48,095 nucleotides of DNA, taken from Desulfuromonas sp. Its GTDB lineage: Bacteria; Desulfobacterota; Desulfuromonadia; Desulfuromonadales; Desulfuromonadaceae. The stretch is taken from the NCBI GenBank assembly GCA_028685815.1, contig JAQUDG010000005.1:1-48095 (forward strand), written 5' to 3'. Every line of letters starts with the position of its first letter. Position 1 is the stretch's first letter. Below, piece after piece: positions 22,584 through 32,390 of the stretch. Under the pieces are notes generated by a model. That model was not told where the DNA came from and made no database searches. It was given only the letters and a program-made list of their open reading frames with translations. Both the position numbers and the translations under genes were made by a program.

Positions 22584-24362
22584 TCATGGATTTCCCTTAC
22601 GCTTACTCTGCGCCTCCAGTTGCTGAATACTCCATAGGTGGGCGTAGCGTCCATCAGCTGCGAGCAGTTGCTGATGGCTGCCCTGTTCGCAGACGCGTCC
22701 GTGGTGGAGTACCACGATGTGGTCTGCTTCGGCAGCCAGGCGCAGGTGATGCACAATCATCAGGGTGGTGCGCCCGCCAGCCAGGGTGCGCATTCCGGCG
22801 TAGATCAATTCCTCGCTGTCACCATCGAGGTGGCTGGTGGCTTCGTCCAGCACCATGATAGGTGGATTGAGGATCTGCGCCCGGGTTAGACATAACAGCT
22901 GGCGCTCACCGCTGGAGAGATTCTTGCCGTGTTCCACCAGACGCCCTTCGAGACCACCCAGGCGTTCGACTACCTTCTTGGCTCCGGTGGCGTCGATGGC
23001 GTGGAGCAATTCTGCGTCGTTCAGCGTATCGTGCGGGTCGAGGTTGGCGCGCACCGAGCCGGAAAACAGGAACGGCTCCTGCGAGACCCAGCCAACCATG
23101 CGGCGCAGTGCCGCTTTTTCGATGGTGGTGACATCCACCCCATTGATACGCACTTGCCCCTGATCGGCCGGATAAAAACCTAGGAGCAGTTGAGTCAGGG
23201 TGCTCTTGCCGCTGCCGGTTTCACCCACCAAGGCGGTGCGTTTGCCAGGTTCAAGGTTGAAACTGACCTGTTTCAGAATATCTTCACCTGGAAGGTAGGC
23301 AAAGGTGACATTGTCGAATTCCACCCCGCCGTTGCCGGGCACCTCCTGACGTCCCTCTTGAGGTTCATCTTCTTGATCAAGGATGTCGAAGATCCGTTCC
23401 AGCGACGCATTGCTGGTCTGCAGGACCGAAAACTTGGAGGCCAGATCGGTTAAGGGCATGAAGAATTTACGCGAATATTCGATAAACGCCACCAAGGTGC
23501 CAAAGGTCACGCTCTGCTGGATCACCTCTCCTCCACCCTTCCACAAAATAGCCGCCACGGCCAGACTCCCAAAAATATGTACGCTGGCGTAAAATACCGC
23601 TTCCAGGCTGACCCAACTCAGGGCGCTGCGGCGGTATTCATCCTGCAGCTTGTCAAACTCGATACTGCTGCGTTGTTCCTGACTGAATATCTGCACCTCG
23701 GCAATGCCGCTGGTGCGCTCGGAAATAAACGCATTAAGACTGGCCTGGCGTGCCCGCAGCTGCCGCATTACCCTGCGCATGGGTTTGCGCAGCAGCAAAA
23801 TCAGGAGCAGCATAAAAGGGACAACTGAAAAGGCCACCAGCGACAGGGGAACGTTGATGGAAAGCATGATGACGAAGATCAGCACGATGGTAGCAATGTC
23901 GCCGATGGCGGAGACAATCCCAGAGCCGAACAGGTCGCCGACGTGTTCAATATCGGAGGTCAGACGGGTGAGGATGCGGCCTGATGGCTGCCAGTCGTAC
24001 CAGGAGCGCGGCAGGCGCATGAGTTTGGCAAAGCCGACGCGGCGCAGGTCGGCCATGATGTATTGCCCTACGATCTGGACGCACCATGCCTGGCCAAAGG
24101 TCAGCACTGCCTCGGTGCACAACACCGCCAGTAGAATCGCTGCGATGGGCAGTAGTCCTGCCAGGTTACCGGGGATGATGCAGGTGTCAATTGCGGTTTT
24201 TATAAGCAGTGGTGGGATAACCCCCACCACTGAGATAAATGGTAGGAGCCCAAGTCCGGTCAACGCCAGTTTACGATAGGGGCGAATGAAGGGGAGAAAG
24301 CGCTTCAGGATCTGTCCGTCGAAATGGCGGCCGCGGATTTCATCGCTAGCAGATGATTTCAT
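22584..24362 (-). CDS. ABC exporter half-transporter, catalytic subunit (MdlB/SmdB-like)
   Basis: 592 residues: six membrane segments in the first ~320, then an ATPase domain with Walker A GETGSGKSTL, signature LSSGERQLL, Walker B IMVLDEATSHLDG with the catalytic Glu, and His in LMIVHHLRLA. All catalytic residues are present. It overlaps the partner gene by 4 bases (ATGA), so the two form a heterodimeric multidrug or lipid exporter. Sequence layout matches E. coli MdlB. Substrate unknown. Confidence 0.9.
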   Translation of the reverse strand: MKSSASDEIRGRHFDGQILKRFLPFIRPYRKLALTGLGLLPFISVVGVIPPLLIKTAIDTCIIPGNLAGLLPIAAILLAVLCTEAVLTFGQAWCVQIVGQYIMADLRRVGFAKLMRLPRSWYDWQPSGRILTRLTSDIEHVGDLFGSGIVSAIGDIATIVLIFVIMLSINVPLSLVAFSVVPFMLLLILLLRKPMRRVMRQLRARQASLNAFISERTSGIAEVQIFSQEQRSSIEFDKLQDEYRRSALSWVSLEAVFYASVHIFGSLAVAAILWKGGGEVIQQSVTFGTLVAFIEYSRKFFMPLTDLASKFSVLQTSNASLERIFDILDQEDEPQEGRQEVPGNGGVEFDNVTFAYLPGEDILKQVSFNLEPGKRTALVGETGSGKSTLTQLLLGFYPADQGQVRINGVDVTTIEKAALRRMVGWVSQEPFLFSGSVRANLDPHDTLNDAELLHAIDATGAKKVVERLGGLEGRLVEHGKNLSSGERQLLCLTRAQILNPPIMVLDEATSHLDGDSEELIYAGMRTLAGGRTTLMIVHHLRLAAEADHIVVLHHGRVCEQGSHQQLLAADGRYAHLWSIQQLEAQSKRKGNP

Positions 24363-26092
24363 AACCCCTCCATTTCGCGGTGAAGCTGCTCGCGCTTTAC
24401 TAGACGAGCATATTCCCCATTTAGCTGCATGAGTTCGGAATGATTACCTTGTTCAATAATTTCCCCATTATCTAACACTATAATTTTATCCGCACCCTGC
24501 AGCATGGAGACCCGGCTGGAGGCAAACAGCACGGTTTGGTGGCGCAGCTGCTGCTGTAGCGCATCCCATACCTTGCGTGTGGTTGCGGAGTCCAGATGGC
24601 TGAAGGGATCATCCAGCAACCAGAGTCCGCGCGGACGGGCCAGAGCGCGGGCAACCCCGACCCGCTGGCGTTGTCCGCCGGAGAGGGTTAGTCCCCCTTC
24701 GCCGATACGGGTGTCGAGGCCGTTGCGAAAAGTTTCAACCTCTTCCTGCAGCGCAACAAGGCGGATGATCTCGTGCAACGCTTCTGGTGCAAGGTTGGGG
24801 GCGGCAAAGCGAAAGTTATCCGCCAGGGTTCCGCTGAAGAGCTTGCCCTCCTGGAGTACGGCAGACAGGCGTTGACAATGGCGCTGTGGGTCGATGGTGC
24901 TAAGGTCCTCGCCATCGATAAACACCTGTCCGGCGGCGATGGGATAGCGCCCAGTCAGGAGATGAAGGAGCGAACTTTTACCACTGGCGACGCCGCCGGT
25001 GATGCCGAGCATGGAGCCGGCCGGAATCTCCAGATTCAACTGATGCAGCACCGGTTTGGCGGCGTTAAAGCCGAAGCTGGCGTTCTTAAGCTGGATGCCT
25101 GGGGCGCGGGAAGCCTCCGGCGGGGCTTTAAGCAGCGGCTTGGGTGCACTCAGATTGAGGAGCAGGCTAATGCGATCCATCCCCACTGCGGCGCGTTGTA
25201 CCAAGGTTAAGATCCAACCTAGTAGCATGGTGGGCATGGTCAGTTGCACCAGATAGGCGTTGAAAGCCACCAAGTCACCAAGACGGAGGGTGCCGTCAAT
25301 AACCTGGCGTCCACCGAAATACAGTACCAGCAGAATTCCCATGGGGGTGGCTATCCCCATGATCGGTCCGATCAAGGCACGCATCTTTGCCATACTTACA
25401 GAGGCGCTGAGGTAGTGCTGGTTGAGCCCATCAAACTGGTCGCAGCGCACATCCTGAAAGCCACTACTGCGTAAACTGAGCTGACCACGGATCGATTCTT
25501 CCACCATATCGCTGATATCGCCGAGACGCTCCTGCACTTGGGTGGAATAGTGTAGCAGGCGGCGGCTTATTTTTTTGACGGCAAAAAGCAGCAGCGGAAA
25601 CGGCAGCAGCGCAGCAACAGTCAGCGATGGTGACATCCACAGCATCATGCTGATGGAGATGGTGTAGATCACCGCAGCATTAACCAGCGAAACAAGCCCG
25701 AAACCCACCACCATGCGTACATTAGTGAGGTCGTTGGTGAAGCGCGACACCAGATCGCCGATGCGGTGATCGTTGAAGAACGGACCGGGCTGATACAGCA
25801 GACGTTCAAACATGGCGCGGCGCAAATTCACTTCGACCCGCCGTCCTGTGTGGAAGAAGTACAGGCGTGAGAGAATGCGGAGACCTCCGCCAAGGAGGGT
25901 GACCAGCATGATTATCGCGGCATAAAACTGTACATCTTGCCTCTGACGTTGTTCAATGGCGTCTATTCCCAAGCGCAGCAACTGCGGAATCATGAGGATA
26001 AGCGCGTTGGTGACTACAACCAGGAGAAAGCCGAGGGCAAGGTTGCGCCGATATGGACGCAACCACGGCCATAGGCGCTGGAATAACTTCAT
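24359..26092 (-). CDS. ABC exporter half-transporter, degenerate subunit (MdlA/SmdA-like)
   Basis: 577 residues from the ATG at 26092 (MKLFQRLWPWLRPYRRN); a TTG 19 codons earlier is possible but adds an atypical leader. Six membrane segments, then an ATPase domain with Walker A GGVASGKSSLL and signature LSGGQRQRVG. Walker B reads LWLLDDPFSHLD, with Asp in place of the catalytic Glu, and the switch His is replaced (FASSRVS). One of the two ATP sites of the heterodimer is therefore degenerate, as in TM287/288- and MdlAB-type exporters. Upstream gene of a two-gene operon. Confidence 0.9.
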   Translation of the reverse strand: MKLFQRLWPWLRPYRRNLALGFLLVVVTNALILMIPQLLRLGIDAIEQRQRQDVQFYAAIIMLVTLLGGGLRILSRLYFFHTGRRVEVNLRRAMFERLLYQPGPFFNDHRIGDLVSRFTNDLTNVRMVVGFGLVSLVNAAVIYTISISMMLWMSPSLTVAALLPFPLLLFAVKKISRRLLHYSTQVQERLGDISDMVEESIRGQLSLRSSGFQDVRCDQFDGLNQHYLSASVSMAKMRALIGPIMGIATPMGILLVLYFGGRQVIDGTLRLGDLVAFNAYLVQLTMPTMLLGWILTLVQRAAVGMDRISLLLNLSAPKPLLKAPPEASRAPGIQLKNASFGFNAAKPVLHQLNLEIPAGSMLGITGGVASGKSSLLHLLTGRYPIAAGQVFIDGEDLSTIDPQRHCQRLSAVLQEGKLFSGTLADNFRFAAPNLAPEALHEIIRLVALQEEVETFRNGLDTRIGEGGLTLSGGQRQRVGVARALARPRGLWLLDDPFSHLDSATTRKVWDALQQQLRHQTVLFASSRVSMLQGADKIIVLDNGEIIEQGNHSELMQLNGEYARLVKREQLHREMEGL

Positions 26093-26251
26093 GGCGTCAC
26101 CCCGGCGCTGCGGACAAAGGCGTAACAGTTGAGCCAAACTTCGAAACAAGCGGTGAAATAAAAGATGGAGTAAGTCATGTGCCTATCTCAACCTATTTGG
26201 GCGCGAATTTCCACTAATAAAATAACAAGAGCACAAGTTGTATCGGGTGCG

Positions 26252-26494
26252 GCCGTAGGGGCGCGGCGTACCGTGCCTACGTCCAGCGGCACAACCCCCC
26301 TCAATCCCCCCTATAAAATAGGGGGGAAGGCGAGCGCAGCGAGCAGGGGGGTGATTTGTGGCGCATCACCGTTCACACCTCCCGCCGTAGGGGCGCGGTG
26401 TACCGTGCCTACCACCACCGGCACAACCCCTCTCAATCCCCCCTATAAAATAGGGGGGGAAGGCGAGCGCAGTGAGCAGGGGGGTGATTTGCGG
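26252..26494. repeat. Two ~110-bp direct repeats carrying family A module i
   Basis: 26252-26361 and 26384-26494 are near identical: GCCGTAGGGGCGCGG, a short variable part, then the CCCCCCTATAAAATAGGGGGG palindrome with AAGGCGAGCGCAG(C/T)GAGCAGG and GTGATTTG(T/C)GG. Compared with family A elsewhere the arm is altered (GGCGAGCGCAGCGAGCAGG), so this is a subfamily. The second copy ends 25 bases before the MFS start codon. Nothing else is seen in 26093-26519. Confidence 0.85.
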
Positions 26495-26519
26495 ATAACC
26501 TACAAGTGACGAAGGCGAG

Positions 26520-27713
26520 ATGAGTATGGATGCTACTAAAACAACTATCACCCCTCCCCATCCCGAACGGGTGGCGTTAAGGGTCCTGCTCGGCGGTATG
26601 CTGGGTCTGGCGGTAGTGATGGGAATCGGGCGCTTTGCGTTTACCCCCATATTGCCGTTGATGCAGCGAGATCTGGGCATGAGCCATGCGGTGGCTGGAG
26701 GTCTGGCGGGGCTGAACTATCTTGGCTATCTCGCTGGTGCCATTGTATGCACCGTAGCACCACGCCTCCTCCTGCTGCGGATCCTGGCGCCTGCGGCCCT
26801 GTTGCTGAGCCTTGCCACTACGCTCCTGATGGGGATGACCCAGGCCGAGCTGGGCTGGGAACTCTCGCGTTTCTGGGGTGGAGTAGCAAGTGCGATTCTA
26901 TTTGTCCTTATTTCCGCCGAGGTTGGTGAGAGACTGATGCGCCTTGGATATGGGCACTGGTTTGGGGCCCTGTATGGCGGGGTTGGTACCGGTATCGCCC
27001 TCAGTGGCCTGCTGGTACCACAACTGGACAGACTCTGGGGTTGGGACGGCGCTTGGATCGGGATGGGCATAGTGGCGGTTATCCTCGCCCTGATTGGAGC
27101 GTCGCTTGGGCACAAAACCTCCCATGTCCCCAATATAAGCACGGCTACCTCTGCTGCGCCAGTTGCATCTAGCTTGAGAGCGGTGTGGCTGTTGGGGGTG
27201 GCGTATTTCTTCGAAGGGCTCGGCTACATCGTCAGCGCCACCTTTATGGTCGCCATTGTAGCGCAAATTCCTCAATTGACCAGAGTTGCCGCGTATAGTT
27301 GGGTTGCCGTAGGGTTGGCTGCGATCCCTTCAACCTTGTTCTGGCCGTGGCTGGCACACCGGTTGGGGTATAAAAAAACTCTGGTGCTGGCGTATTTTCT
27401 GCAAGCGACAGGCATTCTGGTGAGCACCAGCGCAGATTCTTTGGTTACGGTGTTGTTTGCTGCGGTTACCTTCGGCGGCACCTTTATGGGGATCGTGGCG
27501 CTGACTTTGACGGAAGGAAAGCGCAGGCTGGAGCATGCCGCTGGACGCGCGGCCGCATTTTTGACCGCGTGTTTCGGGGTTGGTCAGGTGATAGGGCCGG
27601 TTGTCGCCGGAGCGCTGGCTGATATGTACGCAGGTTTCACCCTGCCTTTGCTCTTTGCCGGAGGCAGTGTGATTTTTGGTGCGCTTCTGATTCTGGCAGA
27701 CCGGCGTTTTTAA
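26520..27713 (+). CDS. YbfB/YjiJ family MFS transporter
   Basis: 397 residues, about 12 membrane helices. Family pattern: GIGRFAFTPILPLMQRDLG in helix 1, AGGLAGLNYLGYLAGA in helix 2, GYGHWFGALYGGVGTGIALSG, and the second-half LGVAYFFEGLGYIVSATFM. Related proteins are inner-membrane exporters or carriers of unknown substrate. The ATG follows GAAGGCGAG; a second Met two codons on is possible. The gene starts just beyond a repeat pair. Convergent with czcA. Confidence 0.88.
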   Translation: MSMDATKTTITPPHPERVALRVLLGGMLGLAVVMGIGRFAFTPILPLMQRDLGMSHAVAGGLAGLNYLGYLAGAIVCTVAPRLLLLRILAPAALLLSLATTLLMGMTQAELGWELSRFWGGVASAILFVLISAEVGERLMRLGYGHWFGALYGGVGTGIALSGLLVPQLDRLWGWDGAWIGMGIVAVILALIGASLGHKTSHVPNISTATSAAPVASSLRAVWLLGVAYFFEGLGYIVSATFMVAIVAQIPQLTRVAAYSWVAVGLAAIPSTLFWPWLAHRLGYKKTLVLAYFLQATGILVSTSADSLVTVLFAAVTFGGTFMGIVALTLTEGKRRLEHAAGRAAAFLTACFGVGQVIGPVVAGALADMYAGFTLPLLFAGGSVIFGALLILADRRF

Positions 27714-27716
27714 TCT

Positions 27717-27760
27717 CCTGTACGTAACCAGTTGTTTTGTAACAGCCGGTTACGTACAGG
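27717..27760. terminator. 13-bp perfect inverted repeat between convergent genes
   Basis: CCTGTACGTAACC and GGTTACGTACAGG, separated by 18 bases, beginning 4 bases after the MFS stop. Stable hairpin on either strand but no T-run; a bidirectional transcription block or, less likely, a protein-binding dyad. Confidence 0.5.
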
Positions 27761-27786
27761 GTTGATGTTAAACGTAGGGATTAAAC

Positions 27787-30700
27787 TCAGGGAGCGGGTT
27801 CAGCATTTGCGCCACCATGCGGATGTCGCTTCTTTACGTCCCTGGCGGAGCCTGCTTTCTCTGCGTACAAGTAGAGTACCGGCAGCACAAACAGGGTAAG
27901 CAAGGTTGAGGTGAGCACCCCACCTACTACCACCGTGGCCAGGGGGCGTTGCACTTCGGCGCCAATCCCGGTGGACAAAGCCATGGGGAGAAAGCCGACC
28001 GCGTCGGTTATGGCGGTAGCGAGCACTGGGATGAGGCGTAGGCGTGCGCCGGAGACTACCGCTTCAAGCAGGGGGGTGCCCTGCTGGCGTAGGGTGTGGA
28101 TGGTGCCGACCAGAATCTGGCCGTTAAGAACGGCGATGCCGGACAGGGCGATAAAGCCGATGGCGGCACTGACACTGAAGGGGATTGAGCGCATGCTCAA
28201 GGCTATTACGCCGCCGATAGCCGCTAACGGGATGCCGGTGTAGATTATAGCTACATCACGCAGACGTTTAAGGCTTAAGTATAAAAGTACGAAGATCAGC
28301 AGCAACACCAGAGGAACCACAATGCTCAGGCGCTTCTGAGCGGCTTCAAGGTTTTCAAACTGACCCCCCCATTCAATCCTGTAGCCACTGGGCAGTTTCA
28401 CCCCTGCGTCAATCTTCGCTCTGGCTTCGGCCACATAGGAAGCGATATCGCGCGCGCCGATGCTGACATCAACCTTCACCAGGCGTTGTCCCCATTCACG
28501 GTTAATGGTCGAGGGACGCTCAAGGATGTGGATGGCTGCCAGATCCTGCAGGGGGATCAGAGCGCCGCTCGCGGTCGGAATCAGGGTCGCGGCCAGCACC
28601 GCCGGATCGTTGCGCTGGGCATCCGGTAGGCGCAGCACCAGCGGGAAGGAGCGTTCCCCCTCGTACACCTTGCCTACCTGCGGAGTTCCCACCGCTGCAA
28701 CTATCTCCAGCACCTCTCTAGCGCTCACTCCATGGCGCGCCAGCGCTTCCCGGTTTACTTCGATCTGCAGGGTGGGTTGGCCAGTTATCTGTTCCATGGC
28801 GGCTTCCGCCGTACCAGGAATATCGGCCAGCAGGTGTTCTACCTGTTCCCCCAATTCCACCAACTGGTCGAAATCAGGACCGAAGATCTTTACCCCCACG
28901 TCACCGCGAATCCCGGACAGCATTTCGTTGACCCTCAATTCTATGGGTTGAGAAAGCACCGTGCGGATCCCCGGAAGTCCATGTACGGCGGCCTCAATCT
29001 TTGCACTCAGATCTGCCTGATCGCTGGCTTTACGCCACTGCTTGCGTGGATGGAGGGTTATGAAGATGTCGGTTAATTCAACCCCCATGGGGTCGGTGGC
29101 AATCTCAGCACTGCCGATGCGGCTCCACGCATGGCGGATTTCATCCGGGAATTCATGCAGCAGCAGTTGTTCCATGTGGGTGTTATATGCCACTGACTCA
29201 TCCACCGAAACCCCGGCCAAGCGCACCACACTGACGACGACGGAACCTTCGGAGAGGCGGGGAAGAAATTCTCCCCCCAGACGATTCCCCATAAACACCG
29301 TCCCAACCAGAGCTATGCCCACTAGGAGCAGAAAGATGCGTCGATGGCGCAAAACGCCCTGCAGGGCGGAGATATAGGCACCTTTCAGCCACCCTTGAAG
29401 GCGGTTCTGTTTGGGTTTAAACGTGTGGGGCAGGAAGTAGTAGGACAGCACCGGAGTTAGAAATACGGCTACCGCCAGGGCGCCAAGGAGGGCAAACACA
29501 AAGGTCCACGCCATCGGCTTGAACATCTTGCCTTCTATCCCTTCCAAGGTAAGAACCGGGATAAATACCAAGGCAATAATTCCGAGCCCGAAGATAACTG
29601 GGCGCACCACTTCCCGACTCGAAAGGAGGATTGCGTCCAGGCGTTCGACGTTGGTCAGGGGACGCTGAAGTTTGCGCTGACGCGTGCTCAGGTGGCGCAG
29701 ATTGGCTTCGGTCATCACCACCGATCCATCCACGAGGATGCCGAAATCGATGGCGCCCAAAGAGAGCAGGCTCGCGGCTATCCCCAGATATCCCATGCCG
29801 AAGGCAGCAAAGAGCATAGCGATGGGGATGGTCGCCGCAACCAGCAGGCCGGCGCGCATATTACCCAGCAGAACAAACAAAACCACTACCACCAGCAGCG
29901 CTCCAATGCCCAGATTCTCCTGCGCCGTGATGATGACATGATTGACCAAGTCGGTACGGTCGTAGACAGTTTCTAATACGATATCTTCCGGCAAGGTGTG
30001 ACTGACGCGCTCCAGCGCCTGTTTAAGCCCGGCGGTTACCTCGCGGCTGTTTTCTCCCATGAGCATAAACCCAAGCCCCAGAATCACCTCTCCGTTGGCA
30101 TCCGCCGAAACCGCGCCTCGGCGGAGCTCATGCCCGATTTCGATAGTAGCAACGTCCTGGATGCGCACTGGCGTTCCCTGGGTGGAGAAGATGCCGATGT
30201 TGCCGATATCTTCGATGTTGTGCACCCGCCCCAGACCATGCACCAGCAGGGTTTGGCCGCCGGTGGTCACTTGGCCGCCGCCGACATTTAGATTGTTATC
30301 CCGCAGGGCGGTGGCAACGTCGCTGTAGCGCAGACCGTATTTAATCAGATGCTGCGGTTCAACAATAACGTGATACTGCTTTTTCAGCCCGCCCCAGGCG
30401 TTTACTTCCGCTACGCCGGAGACCTTGCGCAGTTCCGGTTTTACCACCCAGTCGTGCAGAGTGAGCAGTTCGTCCAGCCCGCGGGTGGGGTCGGTGGAGC
30501 GCATGGTGTAGTGAAACACCTCCCCCAATCCGGTAGAGATGGGACCGAGCTCGGGACGTTCGATCCCGTCCGGAAGTTCCACTGCAGCGAGGCGCTCCAT
30601 AATCAGTTGGCGCGAATCGAGGATCGCCATCTCATCTTTGAAGATCGCGACCACCTGCGAGAGGCCAAATTTAGAGATGGAGCGGACGTGAACTAAACCA

Positions 30701-30930
30701 GGTAACCCCGAAATAGAGAGTTCAACCGGGAGTGAAATCTGGGTTTCAATCTCCTCGGGCCCCAGCGCCGGAGCCGTGGTGTCTATCTGCACCTGCACCG
30801 GGGTGGTATCCGGAAAGGCGTCTAGGGGCAGGTGCAGCAGCGACCAGAGCCCAACGCCGCAGGCGATAAGGAAGAGGAGCACAACCACAACGCGGTTGCG
30901 CAGAGAAATATCGATAAGTTTTTCCAGCAT
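27787..30930 (-). CDS. czcA: Heavy-metal efflux RND pump, CzcA/CusA family
   Basis: 1047 residues, the usual size for the HME class. The inner-membrane proton/cation antiporter of a tripartite efflux system. Features: first membrane helix at 14-30, periplasmic porter domain, and the signature in helix 4 LGAIDFGILVDGSVVMTEA (D395 and D401), which carries protons and marks the metal-transporting class. A second helix bundle follows (IALSGIAVLNGQILVGT). The tail is short and His-containing (KKRHPHGG). Last gene of the czcCBA operon, 29 bp after czcB. Likely substrates are divalent cations such as Zn, Co or Cd; the choice against Cu/Ag is inferred from the His-rich CzcB. Confidence 0.93.
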   Translation of the reverse strand: MLEKLIDISLRNRVVVVLLFLIACGVGLWSLLHLPLDAFPDTTPVQVQIDTTAPALGPEEIETQISLPVELSISGLPGLVHVRSISKFGLSQVVAIFKDEMAILDSRQLIMERLAAVELPDGIERPELGPISTGLGEVFHYTMRSTDPTRGLDELLTLHDWVVKPELRKVSGVAEVNAWGGLKKQYHVIVEPQHLIKYGLRYSDVATALRDNNLNVGGGQVTTGGQTLLVHGLGRVHNIEDIGNIGIFSTQGTPVRIQDVATIEIGHELRRGAVSADANGEVILGLGFMLMGENSREVTAGLKQALERVSHTLPEDIVLETVYDRTDLVNHVIITAQENLGIGALLVVVVLFVLLGNMRAGLLVAATIPIAMLFAAFGMGYLGIAASLLSLGAIDFGILVDGSVVMTEANLRHLSTRQRKLQRPLTNVERLDAILLSSREVVRPVIFGLGIIALVFIPVLTLEGIEGKMFKPMAWTFVFALLGALAVAVFLTPVLSYYFLPHTFKPKQNRLQGWLKGAYISALQGVLRHRRIFLLLVGIALVGTVFMGNRLGGEFLPRLSEGSVVVSVVRLAGVSVDESVAYNTHMEQLLLHEFPDEIRHAWSRIGSAEIATDPMGVELTDIFITLHPRKQWRKASDQADLSAKIEAAVHGLPGIRTVLSQPIELRVNEMLSGIRGDVGVKIFGPDFDQLVELGEQVEHLLADIPGTAEAAMEQITGQPTLQIEVNREALARHGVSAREVLEIVAAVGTPQVGKVYEGERSFPLVLRLPDAQRNDPAVLAATLIPTASGALIPLQDLAAIHILERPSTINREWGQRLVKVDVSIGARDIASYVAEARAKIDAGVKLPSGYRIEWGGQFENLEAAQKRLSIVVPLVLLLIFVLLYLSLKRLRDVAIIYTGIPLAAIGGVIALSMRSIPFSVSAAIGFIALSGIAVLNGQILVGTIHTLRQQGTPLLEAVVSGARLRLIPVLATAITDAVGFLPMALSTGIGAEVQRPLATVVVGGVLTSTLLTLFVLPVLYLYAEKAGSARDVKKRHPHGGANAEPAP

Positions 30931-30959
30931 GTTTGCCCTCCTGGCGGGATTAAACGGCT

Positions 30960-32390
30960 TCAGTGATCAGCGCATGAAGCGCCAAGACGAGCACGCAGCA
31001 CTTCCGATTTAAGGGCAAAACCACGCGCGCTCACCACGCGCACAGCGAGGTCGTGGCTGGGGTCGAGACCAGCGCTGATGCCGACGAGCCCATCTTGGAT
31101 TGCACCGGTATTGACCCGGCGTAGCTCAAACAGATCTGCCTGCTGCTGAATGAAGATATAGCTGTCGCCGTCGATGTGTTGAATCGCATCGGCGGGGAGG
31201 GCAAGCCCGGGTGAAGTTGGGCCGGTCGCGATGTCGGCGCGGGCGAACATTCCAGCTTTCAGATGTCCGTCCGGGTTGGGGATGTGCGCCAGTGCACGCA
31301 AGGTACGGCTCTGCTCATCGAGGGCCGCATCCACATGGAAGAGCGTGGCCTGCAACGGCTCTGTTGCGCCGTCAATATGTACGCTTATGTGACTGTGGTT
31401 GCTGATGCCTCCGGCCTGGGTTGCAGGGATGGAGAGTTCGAGCCACAGAATATCAGGATCGGCAAGGGTGAGGAGAACGGAAGCTGGGGTAACCACCTCA
31501 CCGATAGAGGTGGCCAGGTTGGTGATGATTCCGCCAAATGGTGCGCGAATAGGTGCCAAGTTTGTTACTGTATCTGGCGCCGAATTGGCGGAGGTGGCCG
31601 AGGTGGTGGAGGCGATGCCAGCAGCATCGAGGCCAAAGTTCAGCAGTTGTTGGCGGTATTGTTCCAGTTCACTGCTGGCGCTTGCGTAGGCGGTTTTGGC
31701 TTGCTCATACTCCTGCTGTGAGCTGATCCCTTTGGCTAGCAGGTCTTGTTCACGTTCAAGGGAGGTTTGCGCCTGACTCAGACGGGCGTGGGCACCCGTA
31801 ACCCCGGCTTGAAGGGGTGCGAGTTCCGGAGTGGAGATCTCCACCAATAGATCGCCCCGCTTAACCCTGGTTCCGGGACGAACATGAACGCGGCGCACGG
31901 TTCCGGGGGCAACTGGGGCGATGGAGGCGGTGCGCTCGCGGTTGAACAGCAGGCGCGCAGGAACGCTCAAGTTTTGCGCAATTTTCATTGGTGTAGGGAC
32001 GGTGGTTAGGACCCCAGCCTGCGCCGCAACGCGCTTAGACTCAAGGCGTACCAGTAACCCTTCGCCGGGGCGGAGATCACCGATATGTTCCGCTTGACAC
32101 AAGGCGTCCTCGGCTTCTGGCACCCGGTGTTCTGGGCAGATGTCGGTGGCACAAGAGTCATCCCCCTCCGCGCTTGCGTGGTTGCTTTTGGGATTGTTTT
32201 TGGCATGGCTGTGTCCGCTGTGATCATGCCCGGCATGCTCGTCCTTCGTGTGCCCATGTCCGTCGTCATGCTCGACATGGGGCGCATGTAGCGCTGTCAG
32301 CACTTTTGTGGTCAGGGTGGGATTTAATAGCAATATTGCGCCGCCTAGAACAGCCACGCCAAGTACGCTTAAATAGATGTATGTTTTCAT
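30960..32390 (-). CDS. czcB: Periplasmic adaptor CzcB with a His-rich metal-binding N-terminus
   Basis: 476 residues. Membrane-anchoring segment (~5-25), then a His/Asp stretch (HVEHDDGHGHTKDEHAGHDH continuing to ~65) and a Cys-containing block (CATDICPEH). The membrane-fusion core then follows: lipoyl half (APVAPGTVRRVHVRPGTRV), helical hairpin (~210-245), second lipoyl half (PIRAPFGGIITNL) and beta-barrel. It bridges CzcA and CzcC and probably hands metal to the pump. It overlaps czcC by 4 bases. Confidence 0.92.
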   Translation of the reverse strand: MKTYIYLSVLGVAVLGGAILLLNPTLTTKVLTALHAPHVEHDDGHGHTKDEHAGHDHSGHSHAKNNPKSNHASAEGDDSCATDICPEHRVPEAEDALCQAEHIGDLRPGEGLLVRLESKRVAAQAGVLTTVPTPMKIAQNLSVPARLLFNRERTASIAPVAPGTVRRVHVRPGTRVKRGDLLVEISTPELAPLQAGVTGAHARLSQAQTSLEREQDLLAKGISSQQEYEQAKTAYASASSELEQYRQQLLNFGLDAAGIASTTSATSANSAPDTVTNLAPIRAPFGGIITNLATSIGEVVTPASVLLTLADPDILWLELSIPATQAGGISNHSHISVHIDGATEPLQATLFHVDAALDEQSRTLRALAHIPNPDGHLKAGMFARADIATGPTSPGLALPADAIQHIDGDSYIFIQQQADLFELRRVNTGAIQDGLVGISAGLDPSHDLAVRVVSARGFALKSEVLRARLGASCADH

